Positions 1 through 7,288 of a stretch of 11,151 nucleotides of DNA are shown one piece after another. Below the pieces are notes generated by a model. That model was not told the origin of the DNA. It was given only the letters and a program-made list of their open reading frames with translations, and made no database searches. The DNA is from JALOAT01 sp050179875 (lineage in GTDB: Bacteria; Pseudomonadota; Gammaproteobacteria; Thiohalomonadales; Thiohalomonadaceae): the NCBI GenBank assembly GCA_050179875.1, contig JBFXES010000088.1, forward strand, positions 1 through 11,151, written 5' to 3'. The position numbers were made by a program, and so were the translations under genes. The number at the start of each line of letters is the position of its first letter. Position 1 is the stretch's first letter.

Positions 1-2298
1 CGGGTAATTCCGCACGAAGCCCTGTTCGAACACCTGGCGGTAGCCCGCCCGCGCCGCTTCCGGATCGGTGAAGTAATCGGCGAAATCGGTGCCGATGAGT
101 TCGCCGCGCGTGCGGCCCGTCACCGCTTCCGTGGCCGCATTCACGTCAGTGATGGTGCCGTTCGGGCCGATGGTCACCAGCGGGTCGAGACTGGCCTCGA
201 TGAGACGCCGGTTGTAGGCGTTGGCCTCGCGCAAGGCCTCCTCGGCGTGGGCGCGTTCCACCGCCGTCGCCACCACGTTTGCCACCGCCTGAAGGAAACT
301 CACGTCATCGCGGGAAAAATCGCGCTGCTCAACGCTGTGCGCGGCCAGTACCCCGTAGGGACGGGCACGTTCGCCGATGATCACGCTGATGCCGCTCCTT
401 ACGCCATGCTCCCGCAGCAGGGGCGCTTCCGGGAAGCGGTTTTCGGTGGCATAGTCGGAAACGATCACGGGCTCCGCGGCCATGAGCGTATAACCGGCCT
501 GCGATTCCAGCCCCGCACTCACCCGTTCCCTCTGCACGAGTCCGGGCCGCCACCCCGCGCCTGCTCGCAGCAGCAAATCGCCCCCTTCGGGTGACAGTTC
601 GAGGATTTTTGTGAACTCCACCTCCAGCGTCTCCGCCACCAATTGCACGGCCCGTTCCATGAATTCGTCCAGCGAGCCGCCCGTGAGAGCGGCGTATCCC
701 ACGGCGGCGATGGCCTCCTGCTCACGCGTACGCAACTCCAGCAAATGCTCCGCACGCTTGCGCGCGGTGATGTCCTGGACCGTGCCGATGGAACGCAGGG
801 GCGTTCCGTCTTCCGCATAGAACGTCTCGCACTGCTCATGGACGTACTTGATGCGGCCGTCGGGAAACAGCAGGCGATGGTCGATGGAATAAGGCGTGCG
901 CGTCGCCACCGACGTGTTATAGGCACGATTGACGGCCTCCCGGTCATCGGGGTGAACCAAGCCGAGAAACGCTTCATAGGACGCGCCGAAGCTTTCCTTG
1001 TCGATTTCGAAGATGCGGTAGATCTCGTCAGACCAGTAGAGCACGTTGGTGACGAGGTCCAGTTCCCAACTGCCGATTTGGGCAATGCGCTGGGCCTGGC
1101 GCAGCCGCTCCTCGCTGGCGCGCAGCGCCTCTTCGGCGCGACGCCGCTCACTGATGTCGCGCGCCGCCGCGAATACGCCTACCACCTTGCCTTCGGCATC
1201 ACGGTAGACCGAGGCGTTGTAGAGCACCGGCGTGACATGTCCGTCCGCGTGGCGGATCTCCAGCGGATAGTCACGCACCTGGCCCTGCTCGAACGCCTGG
1301 CGGTAGCCGTTCTGCGCCTTCTCCGGCTCGGTGAAATAGTCCGAGAAATCGGTGCCGACGAGCTGCTGGCGCGTGCGCCCGGTGACGGTTTCGGTGGCGC
1401 GGTTCACGTCGGTGATGCGTCCGTCCCTGCCGATGGTCACCAGCGGATCGAGGTTTGCCTCGATGAGGCTGCGGGTGTAGGCGACGGTGGCCTCCAGTTT
1501 TTGCCGGGTCTTCACCTTTTCCGTCACATCGAGCAGGCTCAGCAACACGCCTTCCACGCGCCCGTTGGCGCCGCGTACGGGTTGTACCACCCAATCCCAG
1601 TAGGAAACCCCACGCTCCGGATGGGCCGCGTACACGAATGGGCGCTCGGCCACGAAGGCCGGCTCCCCGGTCTCCACGACGAGACGGAACATCGCCTCGT
1701 TTTCGGCGTTGGGATAAAGGTCGAAATGGTTCTTGCCCACGAAGTATTCGGGCTCGCGTTCGTCCGCCTCCGCATAGGCGCGGTTGACCTTGATGAAATT
1801 GAAATCGCGGTCCATGTAGGCCAGCAGGATACGGATGCCCGAGAAGATCTTGTCCAGCAGGTCCGCCGCACGCTGTTTTTCCTCCACCGCCTTCATTTCC
1901 ACGGTGATGTCCCGGCCGATGACGGATGTGCCGGTGGCATGGCCGTGCGGGTCGAGCACAGGTAAAAAGGCCAGTGCGACCTGGAAGCGGCTGCCGTCCT
2001 TCCGACAAGCCTCGGTAACGTGGTGTTCGCCGCGGCCGTCCTGCCGGACGCGCCGGTTCAGCGTCGTGATCTCGTCCCGGCGCTCGTCCGGCACGAGCCT
2101 GTGGAACGGCTGGCCGATGATCTCGTCCGGTCCGTAGCCGTAGATCCGTTGTGCGCCGCGGTTCCACGCGACGATGATCCCGTCAGCGTCCTGGCCGATG
2201 ACGGCGTAATCGGAGGAATCCGCGATGGCCGCCAGATAACGCACGCGCTCGTCCATGGAGCGGGCTGCGGTGTCGCGCGGGGAGGTGGTGTCATTCAT
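1..2298 (-). CDS. Multi-PAS/GAF cytoplasmic sensor protein, C-terminus outside the window (partial)
   Basis: The open frame runs from ATG at 2298 to base 1 without a stop: 766 codons visible, 3' end missing. It reads as a string of sensory domains: PAS at about residues 13-135, 143-260, 271-380 and 400-510 (the last has the G-S-W-E-L-D entry and H-P-D-D-R motif of the PAS_3 type), a GAF domain at about 520-685, and the start of a fifth PAS from about 691. PAS domains 3 and 5 are close internal copies (both read L-I-E-A-x-L-D-P-L-V-T-I-G). PAS and GAF domains bind small ligands or cofactors and pass signals to a C-terminal output such as a kinase, GGDEF or EAL domain, which cannot be seen here. 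No membrane segment is evident. A GGAA lies 7 nt before the ATG. It follows the kinase stop at 2338 by 39 nt and is probably the last visible gene of the leftward operon. Confidence 0.93.
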   Translation of the reverse strand, partial: MNDTTSPRDTAARSMDERVRYLAAIADSSDYAVIGQDADGIIVAWNRGAQRIYGYGPDEIIGQPFHRLVPDERRDEITTLNRRVRQDGRGEHHVTEACRKDGSRFQVALAFLPVLDPHGHATGTSVIGRDITVEMKAVEEKQRAADLLDKIFSGIRILLAYMDRDFNFIKVNRAYAEADEREPEYFVGKNHFDLYPNAENEAMFRLVVETGEPAFVAERPFVYAAHPERGVSYWDWVVQPVRGANGRVEGVLLSLLDVTEKVKTRQKLEATVAYTRSLIEANLDPLVTIGRDGRITDVNRATETVTGRTRQQLVGTDFSDYFTEPEKAQNGYRQAFEQGQVRDYPLEIRHADGHVTPVLYNASVYRDAEGKVVGVFAAARDISERRRAEEALRASEERLRQAQRIAQIGSWELDLVTNVLYWSDEIYRIFEIDKESFGASYEAFLGLVHPDDREAVNRAYNTSVATRTPYSIDHRLLFPDGRIKYVHEQCETFYAEDGTPLRSIGTVQDITARKRAEHLLELRTREQEAIAAVGYAALTGGSLDEFMERAVQLVAETLEVEFTKILELSPEGGDLLLRAGAGWRPGLVQRERVSAGLESQAGYTLMAAEPVIVSDYATENRFPEAPLLREHGVRSGISVIIGERARPYGVLAAHSVEQRDFSRDDVSFLQAVANVVATAVERAHAEEALREANAYNRRLIEASLDPLVTIGPNGTITDVNAATEAVTGRTRGELIGTDFADYFTDPEAARAGYRQVFEQGFVRNYP

Positions 2299-2337
2299 GC
2301 CATGGTTCCGCGTGCGCCGAGTCCTTTGCCATGACGT

Positions 2338-3579
2338 TCACTCCAGGGATGCAATCCGCAGCGTGAGCAGGAAGCTCGCCCCCGGACCCGGCCTCTCCTC
2401 CAGTTCCAGCTTGCCTCCGAAACCGCTCATGATACGGTGCGACATGGGCAGGCCCAGTCCGGTGCCCTGCCCCTCGGCCTTGGTGGAGTAGAACGGCTCG
2501 AAGATGCGGTCCCGGGCCTCCGCGGGCACGCCCGGGCCGTTGTCCTGCACGCGCACCTTGAGGCGGTCGTCCGCCACCCATGCCTCGACCCGGATGCGTT
2601 TTTCCGTCTGCCCTTCCATGGCGCTCATGGCGTTCAGGAGCAGATTGATGAACACCTGCTGCAGGCTGCTCAGGCTGCCCCAGGCCTTGGGCAGGTCGTC
2701 CGGAAGAACGCGCTCGAGTTGCACGTTGGCCTTGCGTATGTCGGCGGCGAGCAGGTCCGTGGCGCGCGTCAGCGCCTCGCCCACGTCCACCGCCACCAGC
2801 ACCTCGCCGGTCGGGCGGCCCAGAACCAGCAGGTTGCGCACGAAACCCGCCATGCGCTGCAATTCCCGGTTCGCGCCGTCGAGCGCCTTTTGCGCCTTGG
2901 GGTCATCCAGCTTGCCGCGTGCGTAGCTGACGTAGTTCATCACGCCCATGAGCGGATTGTTGAGTTCGTGCGCCACGCCGCTGGCCAGCGTGCCGATGGC
3001 GGCCAGCTTCTCCGCCTGGATCAGGACCCGCTCCGCGGTGGTGAGGTCATTGATGGCCTTCTCCAGCGCCTGGTTGGTGCGCGCCAGTTCCTCCGTGCGC
3101 TGGCGCAGGGCCAGCTCGCTGCGCCGCCGTTCGGTGATGTCCTCCAGGATGTGCAGGGAAAAGAGGTACCGGCCTTCGCTGTCACGCACGCCGAAGGCAC
3201 GGGAGCGGAAGACATTGCCGCCCGCCTCGATCTCCTGCTCCTCGGTGCCCCGCTCGGGACAACCCGGCAGCGGTGAGTCGCGCCGCGGAAATACCTCCCA
3301 GTAGGGCCGCCCCAGCACCTGGTCCTCGCCTGCGAGCAGGCGGTAGGCCTGGTTGGCGCCCGTGATGTTGCCTTCGCTGTCGTGCATGAAGATGGCATCC
3401 CGGATGCCGTCGAAGGCCGCGCGCCACTCCTGCTCCGCGCGCGCCAGGCGCTGGCGATCGTCATCCAGATCCTCGAGCAGGTTGAGCACGGCGCGCCGGG
3501 TGTCGCCCAGTTCCCGTTCCCTTGCCCGCGCCTGGTCGAGGTCGCGGCGGAGCCGTTCCATTTCGGTGGGCTGGTCCAT
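2338..3579 (-). CDS. PAS-domain sensor histidine kinase (413 aa)
   Basis: This is a soluble histidine kinase. Order: N-terminal helical/coiled-coil segment (about 1-48), one PAS domain (about 50-155, with a P-G-C-P-E-R-G segment around Cys107), a coiled-coil linker (155-190), a HisKA dimerisation domain and an HATPase domain. The phosphoacceptor is His204 in G-V-A-H-E-L-N-N-P. ATPase boxes are all present: N box with Asn312 and Asn316, G1 box D-N-G-P-G at 346-350, F box F-E-P-F at 360-363, G2 box G-T-G-L-G-L at 372-377. The kinase core is therefore expected to be active. ATG 3579 is chosen because it starts 2 nt after the receiver stop (3582-3584); an upstream in-frame start at 3759 would run back across the receiver gene. 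No good Shine-Dalgarno is visible, so translation is probably coupled to the receiver. Its HisKA closely resembles that of the kinase at 3965-6361. Confidence 0.95.
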   Translation of the reverse strand: MDQPTEMERLRRDLDQARARERELGDTRRAVLNLLEDLDDDRQRLARAEQEWRAAFDGIRDAIFMHDSEGNITGANQAYRLLAGEDQVLGRPYWEVFPRRDSPLPGCPERGTEEQEIEAGGNVFRSRAFGVRDSEGRYLFSLHILEDITERRRSELALRQRTEELARTNQALEKAINDLTTAERVLIQAEKLAAIGTLASGVAHELNNPLMGVMNYVSYARGKLDDPKAQKALDGANRELQRMAGFVRNLLVLGRPTGEVLVAVDVGEALTRATDLLAADIRKANVQLERVLPDDLPKAWGSLSSLQQVFINLLLNAMSAMEGQTEKRIRVEAWVADDRLKVRVQDNGPGVPAEARDRIFEPFYSTKAEGQGTGLGLPMSHRIMSGFGGKLELEERPGPGASFLLTLRIASLE

Positions 3580-3581
3580 GG

Positions 3582-3968
3582 CTAGCCCGGGATCTTCGGC
3601 CCCGCGAGCAGGGCCGACGCAATGGACCGTATCTGGTCCGCCGTAAGGGGTTTGCTCGCGATGCCGAAGCGCAATCCCTCCCGCGCAGCCTGCGCCAACT
3701 GGTCGAGGTAATCGGGATGAAAGGCCGTGACGATGTACACCGGCACCTTGGGGCAGCAACGATACAGCTCGCGCAAGGTGGCGATGCCGTCCATCCCCGG
3801 CATGCGCAGATCGAGGAAGATCAATGCCGGCGGATTCCTTGTTGCCTTCTCCACACCCTCCGCGCCGCTGGACGCCGTCTCGACCTCATAGCCCGCCTCG
3901 CTGAGGGCCAGCACGAAGGCATCGCGCACCGCCTCCTCATCATCAATGGCCAGAATGCGCTTCGTCAT
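3582..3968 (-). CDS. Stand-alone response-regulator receiver protein (128 aa)
   Basis: A single CheY-like receiver domain with no output domain. The acidic pair Asp9/Asp10, phosphoacceptor Asp53 (in F-L-D-L-R-M-P-G-M), switch Thr81 (V-T-A-F) and Lys106 (S-K-P) are all present, so it should accept phosphate. Start ATG (3968-3966) overlaps the stop of the upstream kinase as ATGA, with a GAGGA Shine-Dalgarno 9 nt upstream inside that gene (3978-3982). Its stop lies 2 nt before the next kinase. Being sandwiched between two kinases, it is the likely phosphoryl target of one or both; lone receivers often act as phosphorelay intermediates or by protein contact (family knowledge). By hand alignment it matches the receiver at 6553-6945 at about 68 of 128 positions without gaps, so the two are paralogues. 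Confidence 0.95.
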   Translation of the reverse strand: MTKRILAIDDEEAVRDAFVLALSEAGYEVETASSGAEGVEKATRNPPALIFLDLRMPGMDGIATLRELYRCCPKVPVYIVTAFHPDYLDQLAQAAREGLRFGIASKPLTADQIRSIASALLAGPKIPG

Positions 3969-6361
3969 GAACGCGAGTCCTCATGGGCTGAAGCGGAGGG
4001 AACGACCACAGAAATTGTAGTGCCGCCCCCCTCCGCCCGGCGATGGCGCATGTCCCCGCCCAGGTCCAGCATGATGCTGCGGGAGATGGAGAGGCCGAGG
4101 CCGGTGCCGCGGCCCGGCGGTTTGGTGGTGAAGAACGGATCGAAGATCTTGTCCTCGATTTCCGCGGGAATCCCGGGTCCGCTATCGGTAAAGTCCACCC
4201 GCACCTTGCCATCCTCCACCTCCGCGCCGATGTGCAGGCGCCGGGTGTGGCGGTATTCCAACGCATCGCGTGCGTTCATGAGCACGTTCACGAACACCTG
4301 CTGCAACTGTCGCTCGCGCGCCAGCACGGCGGGAAGGCCCGGAGCGAGGTCCAGCGTCACCTCGATGCCGCGCGCGCGCAGTTCCGGCGCAAGCAGCGAC
4401 AACGCGTCCTTGACCGCAGCCTCGATCGGCATGGCCTTCACGGGCTCGTCCACGGGCCGCGTGAAGGCGAGCATGTTGGTCAGCAGCCCTCTTATGCGTT
4501 CCAGTTCGCGCGAGGCACGCACGAGCATTTCCTTCGCCGCGGGATTCACGGCGACGCGGAGGGCGTAGTCCACGTAGTTCATCACTCCCATCATGGGATT
4601 GTTCAGCTCGTGGGCGATGCCGGCGGCCAGGGTGCCGAGCGCCGTGAGCTTTTCGATCTGGATGATGTGCTGTTGGCTGGTGCGCAGCTCGTCCATGGCG
4701 CGCTTGAGCTGACAGTAGGCGTGCCGCAGCTCGTCCTCCGTCCGCTTGCGTTCGGTGATGTCGCGGGAGAGCGTGATGACGCTCTGCACGCGGCCGTCTT
4801 CCGCCGCCTCCGGGATGACCCGCGTCTCGTAGACGCGGGTGCCTGTCGCGGTGGGCACGAAAAACTCCAGGGTGGCCGCCTCGCCGGCTTCGAACACCTT
4901 AGGCAGCACCCTGCTCCAGAGCGTGCGCTGCCCATCGGGCGCGTTGCCGTCTTCACCCACGCTGGTGATGTAATCCTCGGGCGCAGCGCCTGCATGCTCG
5001 TCAGAGGTCCGGTTCGTATAGAGCGGCCGGAGGCTCCGATCGAGACGCGTGATCACGTCCGGCACGTTCTCCGCCAGTGTCCGGAACTCGCGTTCACCGC
5101 GTACCAATGCCTCTTCCATGCGCTTTCGCTCGGTGACGTCCCGCGCGATGCCGAGCACCGTCAGCACCCGCTCGCCTTCCGTGCGCTCGGGAACCACCAG
5201 CCATTCGAAAGTGCGGAGTTCCCCGTCCAGGTCGACCAGACTGAATTCGGCGGAACGCCCGGCGCGCCGCGCGAAGGCTTCTTCGAGCAACGCGTCCCAC
5301 CGCGCCTGCTGCTCGGCGGGCAAACCCAGTTCGCCATGGGTACTGCCCACGAAGTAGGAACGGGGGCGTCCGGTGATGGCTTCCACCCGGCGATTCACAT
5401 AGATGAAGCGGTGCTCACGATCGAACTCTGCGATCAGATCAGGCGAGTTCTCGGCAATGGCCTCGAACTCCTGCTCCCGCTGCCGCAGGGTCTCCTCGGC
5501 GCGCTTGAGCGCGGTCACGTCGTGCAGCACGCCGGCGCCTCCGATGATCGCGCCACCGAGTCCCCGGAGGGGCATGATGTCGACGTCGTAATAGCGATCG
5601 AGGCCTTGCGGCGGAAATCTGATATGGCAACCCCGGCGGCGAACGCACTCTCCCGCCAGCGCCCGCTCGAAGAGCACGTCGAAGCCGAGTTCCCGGAGAA
5701 ACGGAAACACCGCCAGGACTTCGGTGCCGACCACTTCACCGGCCGGTTTGCCGGTGAGTTTTTCCGCGGCCTTGTTCCAGAGCATGAAGCGGCACTCGCC
5801 GTCGAAGGCGAAGATCGCGTCCCCGGCCGCATCGAGCGTGGCGCGGGTCAGCTCCTTGTCCACGCCCAACGGAGTCGCCACACGCTCGCCTGTCGCGCCG
5901 GCCGTGGCTGCGTCGGGCTCGCCTGCGAGTACGGCGTCCAGTCCGATCACGCGGCGGCCGTTTGCGGTGACGGGCTCGGCCGCCACCCGCACGACCGGCC
6001 ACCGACCTCCTTCCGCAAGGCGCACCTGCAGGGAAAAGCCCGTGGCCGAGTCCAGGGCGTTTTCGAGCCGGACCAGCAGAGACGGCCGATCCTCGGGATG
6101 AATGGCGGCAACGAAATTGTGATAGGTGGGTTCGACTTCAGGCGCGTAGCCCAGGAGCGCATACAGCCCATCGGACCAGACCATGCGCTCGCTCCCCGGC
6201 GCCCAGTGAAAGGCGCCGATGCCGAGCAGGCGTTCGGCGGCTGCGAACCACGCCGCCGTGCGACTGGAGGTGCCGACATAGCCCGAAGAGACGGGCCGGC
6301 CTCCCGCGAGGTCGGCGCCGGCGTGCTTCGCAGGCGGCTGGCTTTGGTCGCGCTTGCCCAT
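3965..6361 (-). CDS. Four-PAS sensor histidine kinase (about 798 aa)
   Basis: First gene of the leftward cluster. Numbering from ATG 6361: a PAS_3-like domain (about 35-146), three more PAS domains (about 170-285, 295-413, 420-540; the last three end in a D-V/I-T-x-x-K-R or D-V/I-T-E-R-K-R hinge), HisKA (565-640) and HATPase (670-788). Phosphoacceptor His584 lies in G-I-A-H-E-L-N-N-P. Asn692/Asn696 (N box), D-S-G-P-G at 726-730, F-D-P-F-F at 740-744 and G-T-G-L-G-L at 752-757 complete the catalytic core. No transmembrane segment is seen, so it should sense a cytoplasmic signal. The start is uncertain: the frame stays open to 6541, with another ATG at 6400. ATG 6361 is preferred because coding-like sequence begins there, though its AAGG is only 2 nt away. 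The stop overlaps the receiver start by 4 nt, making this kinase-receiver pair a probable cognate couple. Confidence 0.93.
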   Translation of the reverse strand: MGKRDQSQPPAKHAGADLAGGRPVSSGYVGTSSRTAAWFAAAERLLGIGAFHWAPGSERMVWSDGLYALLGYAPEVEPTYHNFVAAIHPEDRPSLLVRLENALDSATGFSLQVRLAEGGRWPVVRVAAEPVTANGRRVIGLDAVLAGEPDAATAGATGERVATPLGVDKELTRATLDAAGDAIFAFDGECRFMLWNKAAEKLTGKPAGEVVGTEVLAVFPFLRELGFDVLFERALAGECVRRRGCHIRFPPQGLDRYYDVDIMPLRGLGGAIIGGAGVLHDVTALKRAEETLRQREQEFEAIAENSPDLIAEFDREHRFIYVNRRVEAITGRPRSYFVGSTHGELGLPAEQQARWDALLEEAFARRAGRSAEFSLVDLDGELRTFEWLVVPERTEGERVLTVLGIARDVTERKRMEEALVRGEREFRTLAENVPDVITRLDRSLRPLYTNRTSDEHAGAAPEDYITSVGEDGNAPDGQRTLWSRVLPKVFEAGEAATLEFFVPTATGTRVYETRVIPEAAEDGRVQSVITLSRDITERKRTEDELRHAYCQLKRAMDELRTSQQHIIQIEKLTALGTLAAGIAHELNNPMMGVMNYVDYALRVAVNPAAKEMLVRASRELERIRGLLTNMLAFTRPVDEPVKAMPIEAAVKDALSLLAPELRARGIEVTLDLAPGLPAVLARERQLQQVFVNVLMNARDALEYRHTRRLHIGAEVEDGKVRVDFTDSGPGIPAEIEDKIFDPFFTTKPPGRGTGLGLSISRSIMLDLGGDMRHRRAEGGGTTISVVVPSASAHEDSRS

Positions 6362-6389
6362 GACCTTCGCTTTCGATCCACTATTAATG

Positions 6390-6406
6390 ATACGTGGCAT
6401 ACGTGG
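6390..6406. repeat. Tandem octamer ATACGTGG x2
   Basis: Two perfect copies of ATACGTGG, starting 9 bp apart, separated by one C. They lie just upstream of the preferred start of the four-PAS kinase (and inside the alternative longer frame from 6400 or beyond). A 9-bp period is close to one helical turn, which would suit a dimeric regulator, but an operator role is only inferred. Confidence 0.35.
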
Positions 6407-6438
6407 GGATGCCGGTCGACGGTGCGAAAGCAAGATTC

Positions 6439-6463
6439 CGATGATCTTCGCATCGAAGCATCG
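6439..6463. repeat. Imperfect inverted repeat in the divergent spacer
   Basis: Left arm CGATGATCTTCG (6439-6450) pairs with right arm CGAAGCATCG (6454-6463) across a 3-nt loop, with a 2-nt AT bulge on the left. It lies between the two divergent clusters. It could be an operator, or an RNA hairpin in the leader of either transcript; no T-run follows, so it is not a typical terminator. Confidence 0.4.
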
Positions 6464-6543
6464 TGCAGCCGACGCGCCGGCGCCACCGCCAAGGGGCTGC
6501 CGTGCGTCGGTTGTTCCACACTGGATGATGGGAGCCTGCACCT

Positions 6544-6547
6544 GGAG
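6544..6547 (+). promoter_or_regulatory. Ribosome binding site for the receiver at 6553
   Basis: GGAG lies 5 nt upstream of ATG 6553 and fixes the receiver start. The translation from this ATG begins directly with the first beta strand of the receiver fold, as in its paralogue. Confidence 0.6.
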
Positions 6548-6552
6548 CCACC

Positions 6553-6945
6553 ATGCAACGGCATATCCTGGTCATCGACGACGAGCAGAGCGTGCGGGAT
6601 GCGTTCGAGCTCGCGCTCGAATCCTGCGGATACCACGTGGATACGGCCGTCAGTGGCGAAGACGGGCTGAGAAAGGCCACGGCATCCAGGCCCGATCTGG
6701 TTTTCCTCGACCTGCGCATGCCCGGCATGGGCGGGGTAGAGACGCTGCGCCAATTGAAACGGCTCGACCCACGCATCCCGGTTTATGTCGTGACCGCCTT
6801 CTATCAGGCCTACCTCGAGCCGCTGCGTGAGCTGCTGGAGGAAGGCATCAACTTTCAACTGGCGAAAAAGCCGCTCGCTGCGGAGGACATCCGCGAAATC
6901 GCGCGCAGCGTGTTCGAAGGTCCGGAGGCACGTCTCCATGAGTGA
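6553..6945 (+). CDS. Stand-alone response-regulator receiver protein (130 aa), first gene of the rightward cluster
   Basis: A single CheY-like receiver domain, no output domain. Key residues: Asp9/Asp10, phosphoacceptor Asp53 in F-L-D-L-R-M-P-G-M, switch Thr81 in V-T-A-F, and Lys106 before Pro107. It should therefore be phosphorylatable. It aligns without gaps to the receiver at 3582-3968 (about half identical). The kinase for it is presumably one of the two divergently encoded ones, whose phosphoacceptor helices are nearly the same. Its last 8 nt overlap the start of the KaiB-like gene, so the two are translated together, which points to a functional partnership between receiver and KaiB-like protein (inference). 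Confidence 0.95.
   Translation: MQRHILVIDDEQSVRDAFELALESCGYHVDTAVSGEDGLRKATASRPDLVFLDLRMPGMGGVETLRQLKRLDPRIPVYVVTAFYQAYLEPLRELLEEGINFQLAKKPLAAEDIREIARSVFEGPEARLHE
6924..6928 (+). promoter_or_regulatory. Ribosome binding site for the KaiB-like gene
   Basis: A strong GGAGG lies 9 nt upstream of ATG 6938, inside the 3' end of the receiver gene. It decides the start: the frame is open further upstream to an ATG at 6827, but that stretch is the receiver gene read out of frame. Confidence 0.7.
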
Positions 6946-7234
6946 CGGCGATTCCAGGACGTACAGGTTCCTGGTGTTCGTGGCCGATCACGAGAGCGAC
7001 GCGCGGCAATCCATCGCCGCCCTGAGCGAGGCCCTGGATCGCTTCATCCCGGGGCAGTACCAGATCGAGCTCGTGGACGTGCTGCGCGATCCGGAGCGTG
7101 CGGAACAGGAAAACGTCTTCGCCACGCCCATGCTGGTACGAAGCCGGCCTTCGCCGACCGTTCGCATCCTGGGCGATCTCGGTGAACCGGAGAGACTCAT
7201 CGCATTGCTGGGGCTGGAAAAGCCTGCGGATTGA
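6938..7234 (+). CDS. KaiB-family protein (thioredoxin-like fold), 98 aa
   Basis: A small KaiB-domain protein. In cyanobacteria KaiB binds phosphorylated KaiC after a fold switch and drives the circadian cycle; the same fold forms the N-terminal sensor of the kinase SasA (family knowledge). Signatures here, in the right order: a first strand Y-R-F-L-V-F-V-A (9-16), Y-Q-I-E-L-V-D-V-L (41-49), D-P-E-R-A-E (51-56), the F-A-T-P-M-L segment (61-66, KaiB has L-A-T-P-T-L), a P-x-P-x-V-R strand (71-76) and G-D-L at 79-81. The loop that in cyanobacterial KaiB reads A-G-N-T-P-N-S is here A-D-H-E-S-D-A, and the C-terminus is short. It overlaps the receiver by 8 nt and precedes the GGDEF-EAL gene by 54 nt. 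No kaiA or kaiC is present in the window, so a true clock role cannot be claimed. Family call is confident; function is not. Confidence 0.88.
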   Translation: MSDGDSRTYRFLVFVADHESDARQSIAALSEALDRFIPGQYQIELVDVLRDPERAEQENVFATPMLVRSRPSPTVRILGDLGEPERLIALLGLEKPAD

Positions 7235-7241
7235 TGCAGTG

Positions 7242-7257
7242 CGGGGGAGCCACCCCG
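7242..7257 (+). repeat. Short GC hairpin between the KaiB-like and GGDEF-EAL genes
   Basis: CGGGG (7242-7246) pairs with CCCCG (7253-7257) around a 6-nt loop. It is flanked by two direct copies of GCAGTGC (7236-7242, 7265-7271). No T-run follows, so it is not a standard terminator; it might adjust expression or message stability between the two genes. Confidence 0.3.
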
Positions 7258-7288
7258 ACCGCAGGCAGTGCTCATGGAGTTCATGCCG

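Larger units (their letters stand above)
6362..6552. promoter_or_regulatory. Divergent intergenic region between the two signalling clusters
   Basis: These 191 bases separate the two outward-reading clusters and must hold promoters for both if the clusters are separate transcription units. An AT-rich patch at about 6376-6392 stands out from the GC-rich surroundings and is the best candidate for a promoter core. The octamer ATACGTGG occurs twice, 9 bp apart (6390-6397 and 6399-6406), and an imperfect inverted repeat sits at 6439-6463. I found no convincing sigma-70 pair of -35/-10 boxes and no sigma-54 GG-N10-GC element on either strand, so no promoter is placed precisely. Confidence 0.4.

Noticed and set aside
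643..1965. 440-codon + strand open frame opposite the multi-PAS gene
   Set aside because: Antisense shadow; the minus-strand frame encodes clear PAS and GAF domains.
2338..3759. Longer version of the one-PAS kinase starting at 3759
   Set aside because: The extra 60 codons overlap the receiver gene in another frame and show no domain; ATG 3579, just after the receiver stop, is far more likely.
6390..6418. Sigma-54 promoter near TGGCATACGTGGGGATGC
   Set aside because: GG and GC are 13 nt apart rather than the required 10, and the TTGC element is absent.
6362..6541. N-terminal extension of the four-PAS kinase to 6541
   Set aside because: The added residues look non-coding and would fill the whole divergent spacer, leaving little room for promoters.
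4043..6670. 875-codon open frame on the + strand opposite the four-PAS kinase
   Set aside because: It is the antisense shadow of a well-supported kinase gene. The high-GC codon bias removes stops from this frame, and the translation is rich in His, Gly and Arg with no recognisable domain.
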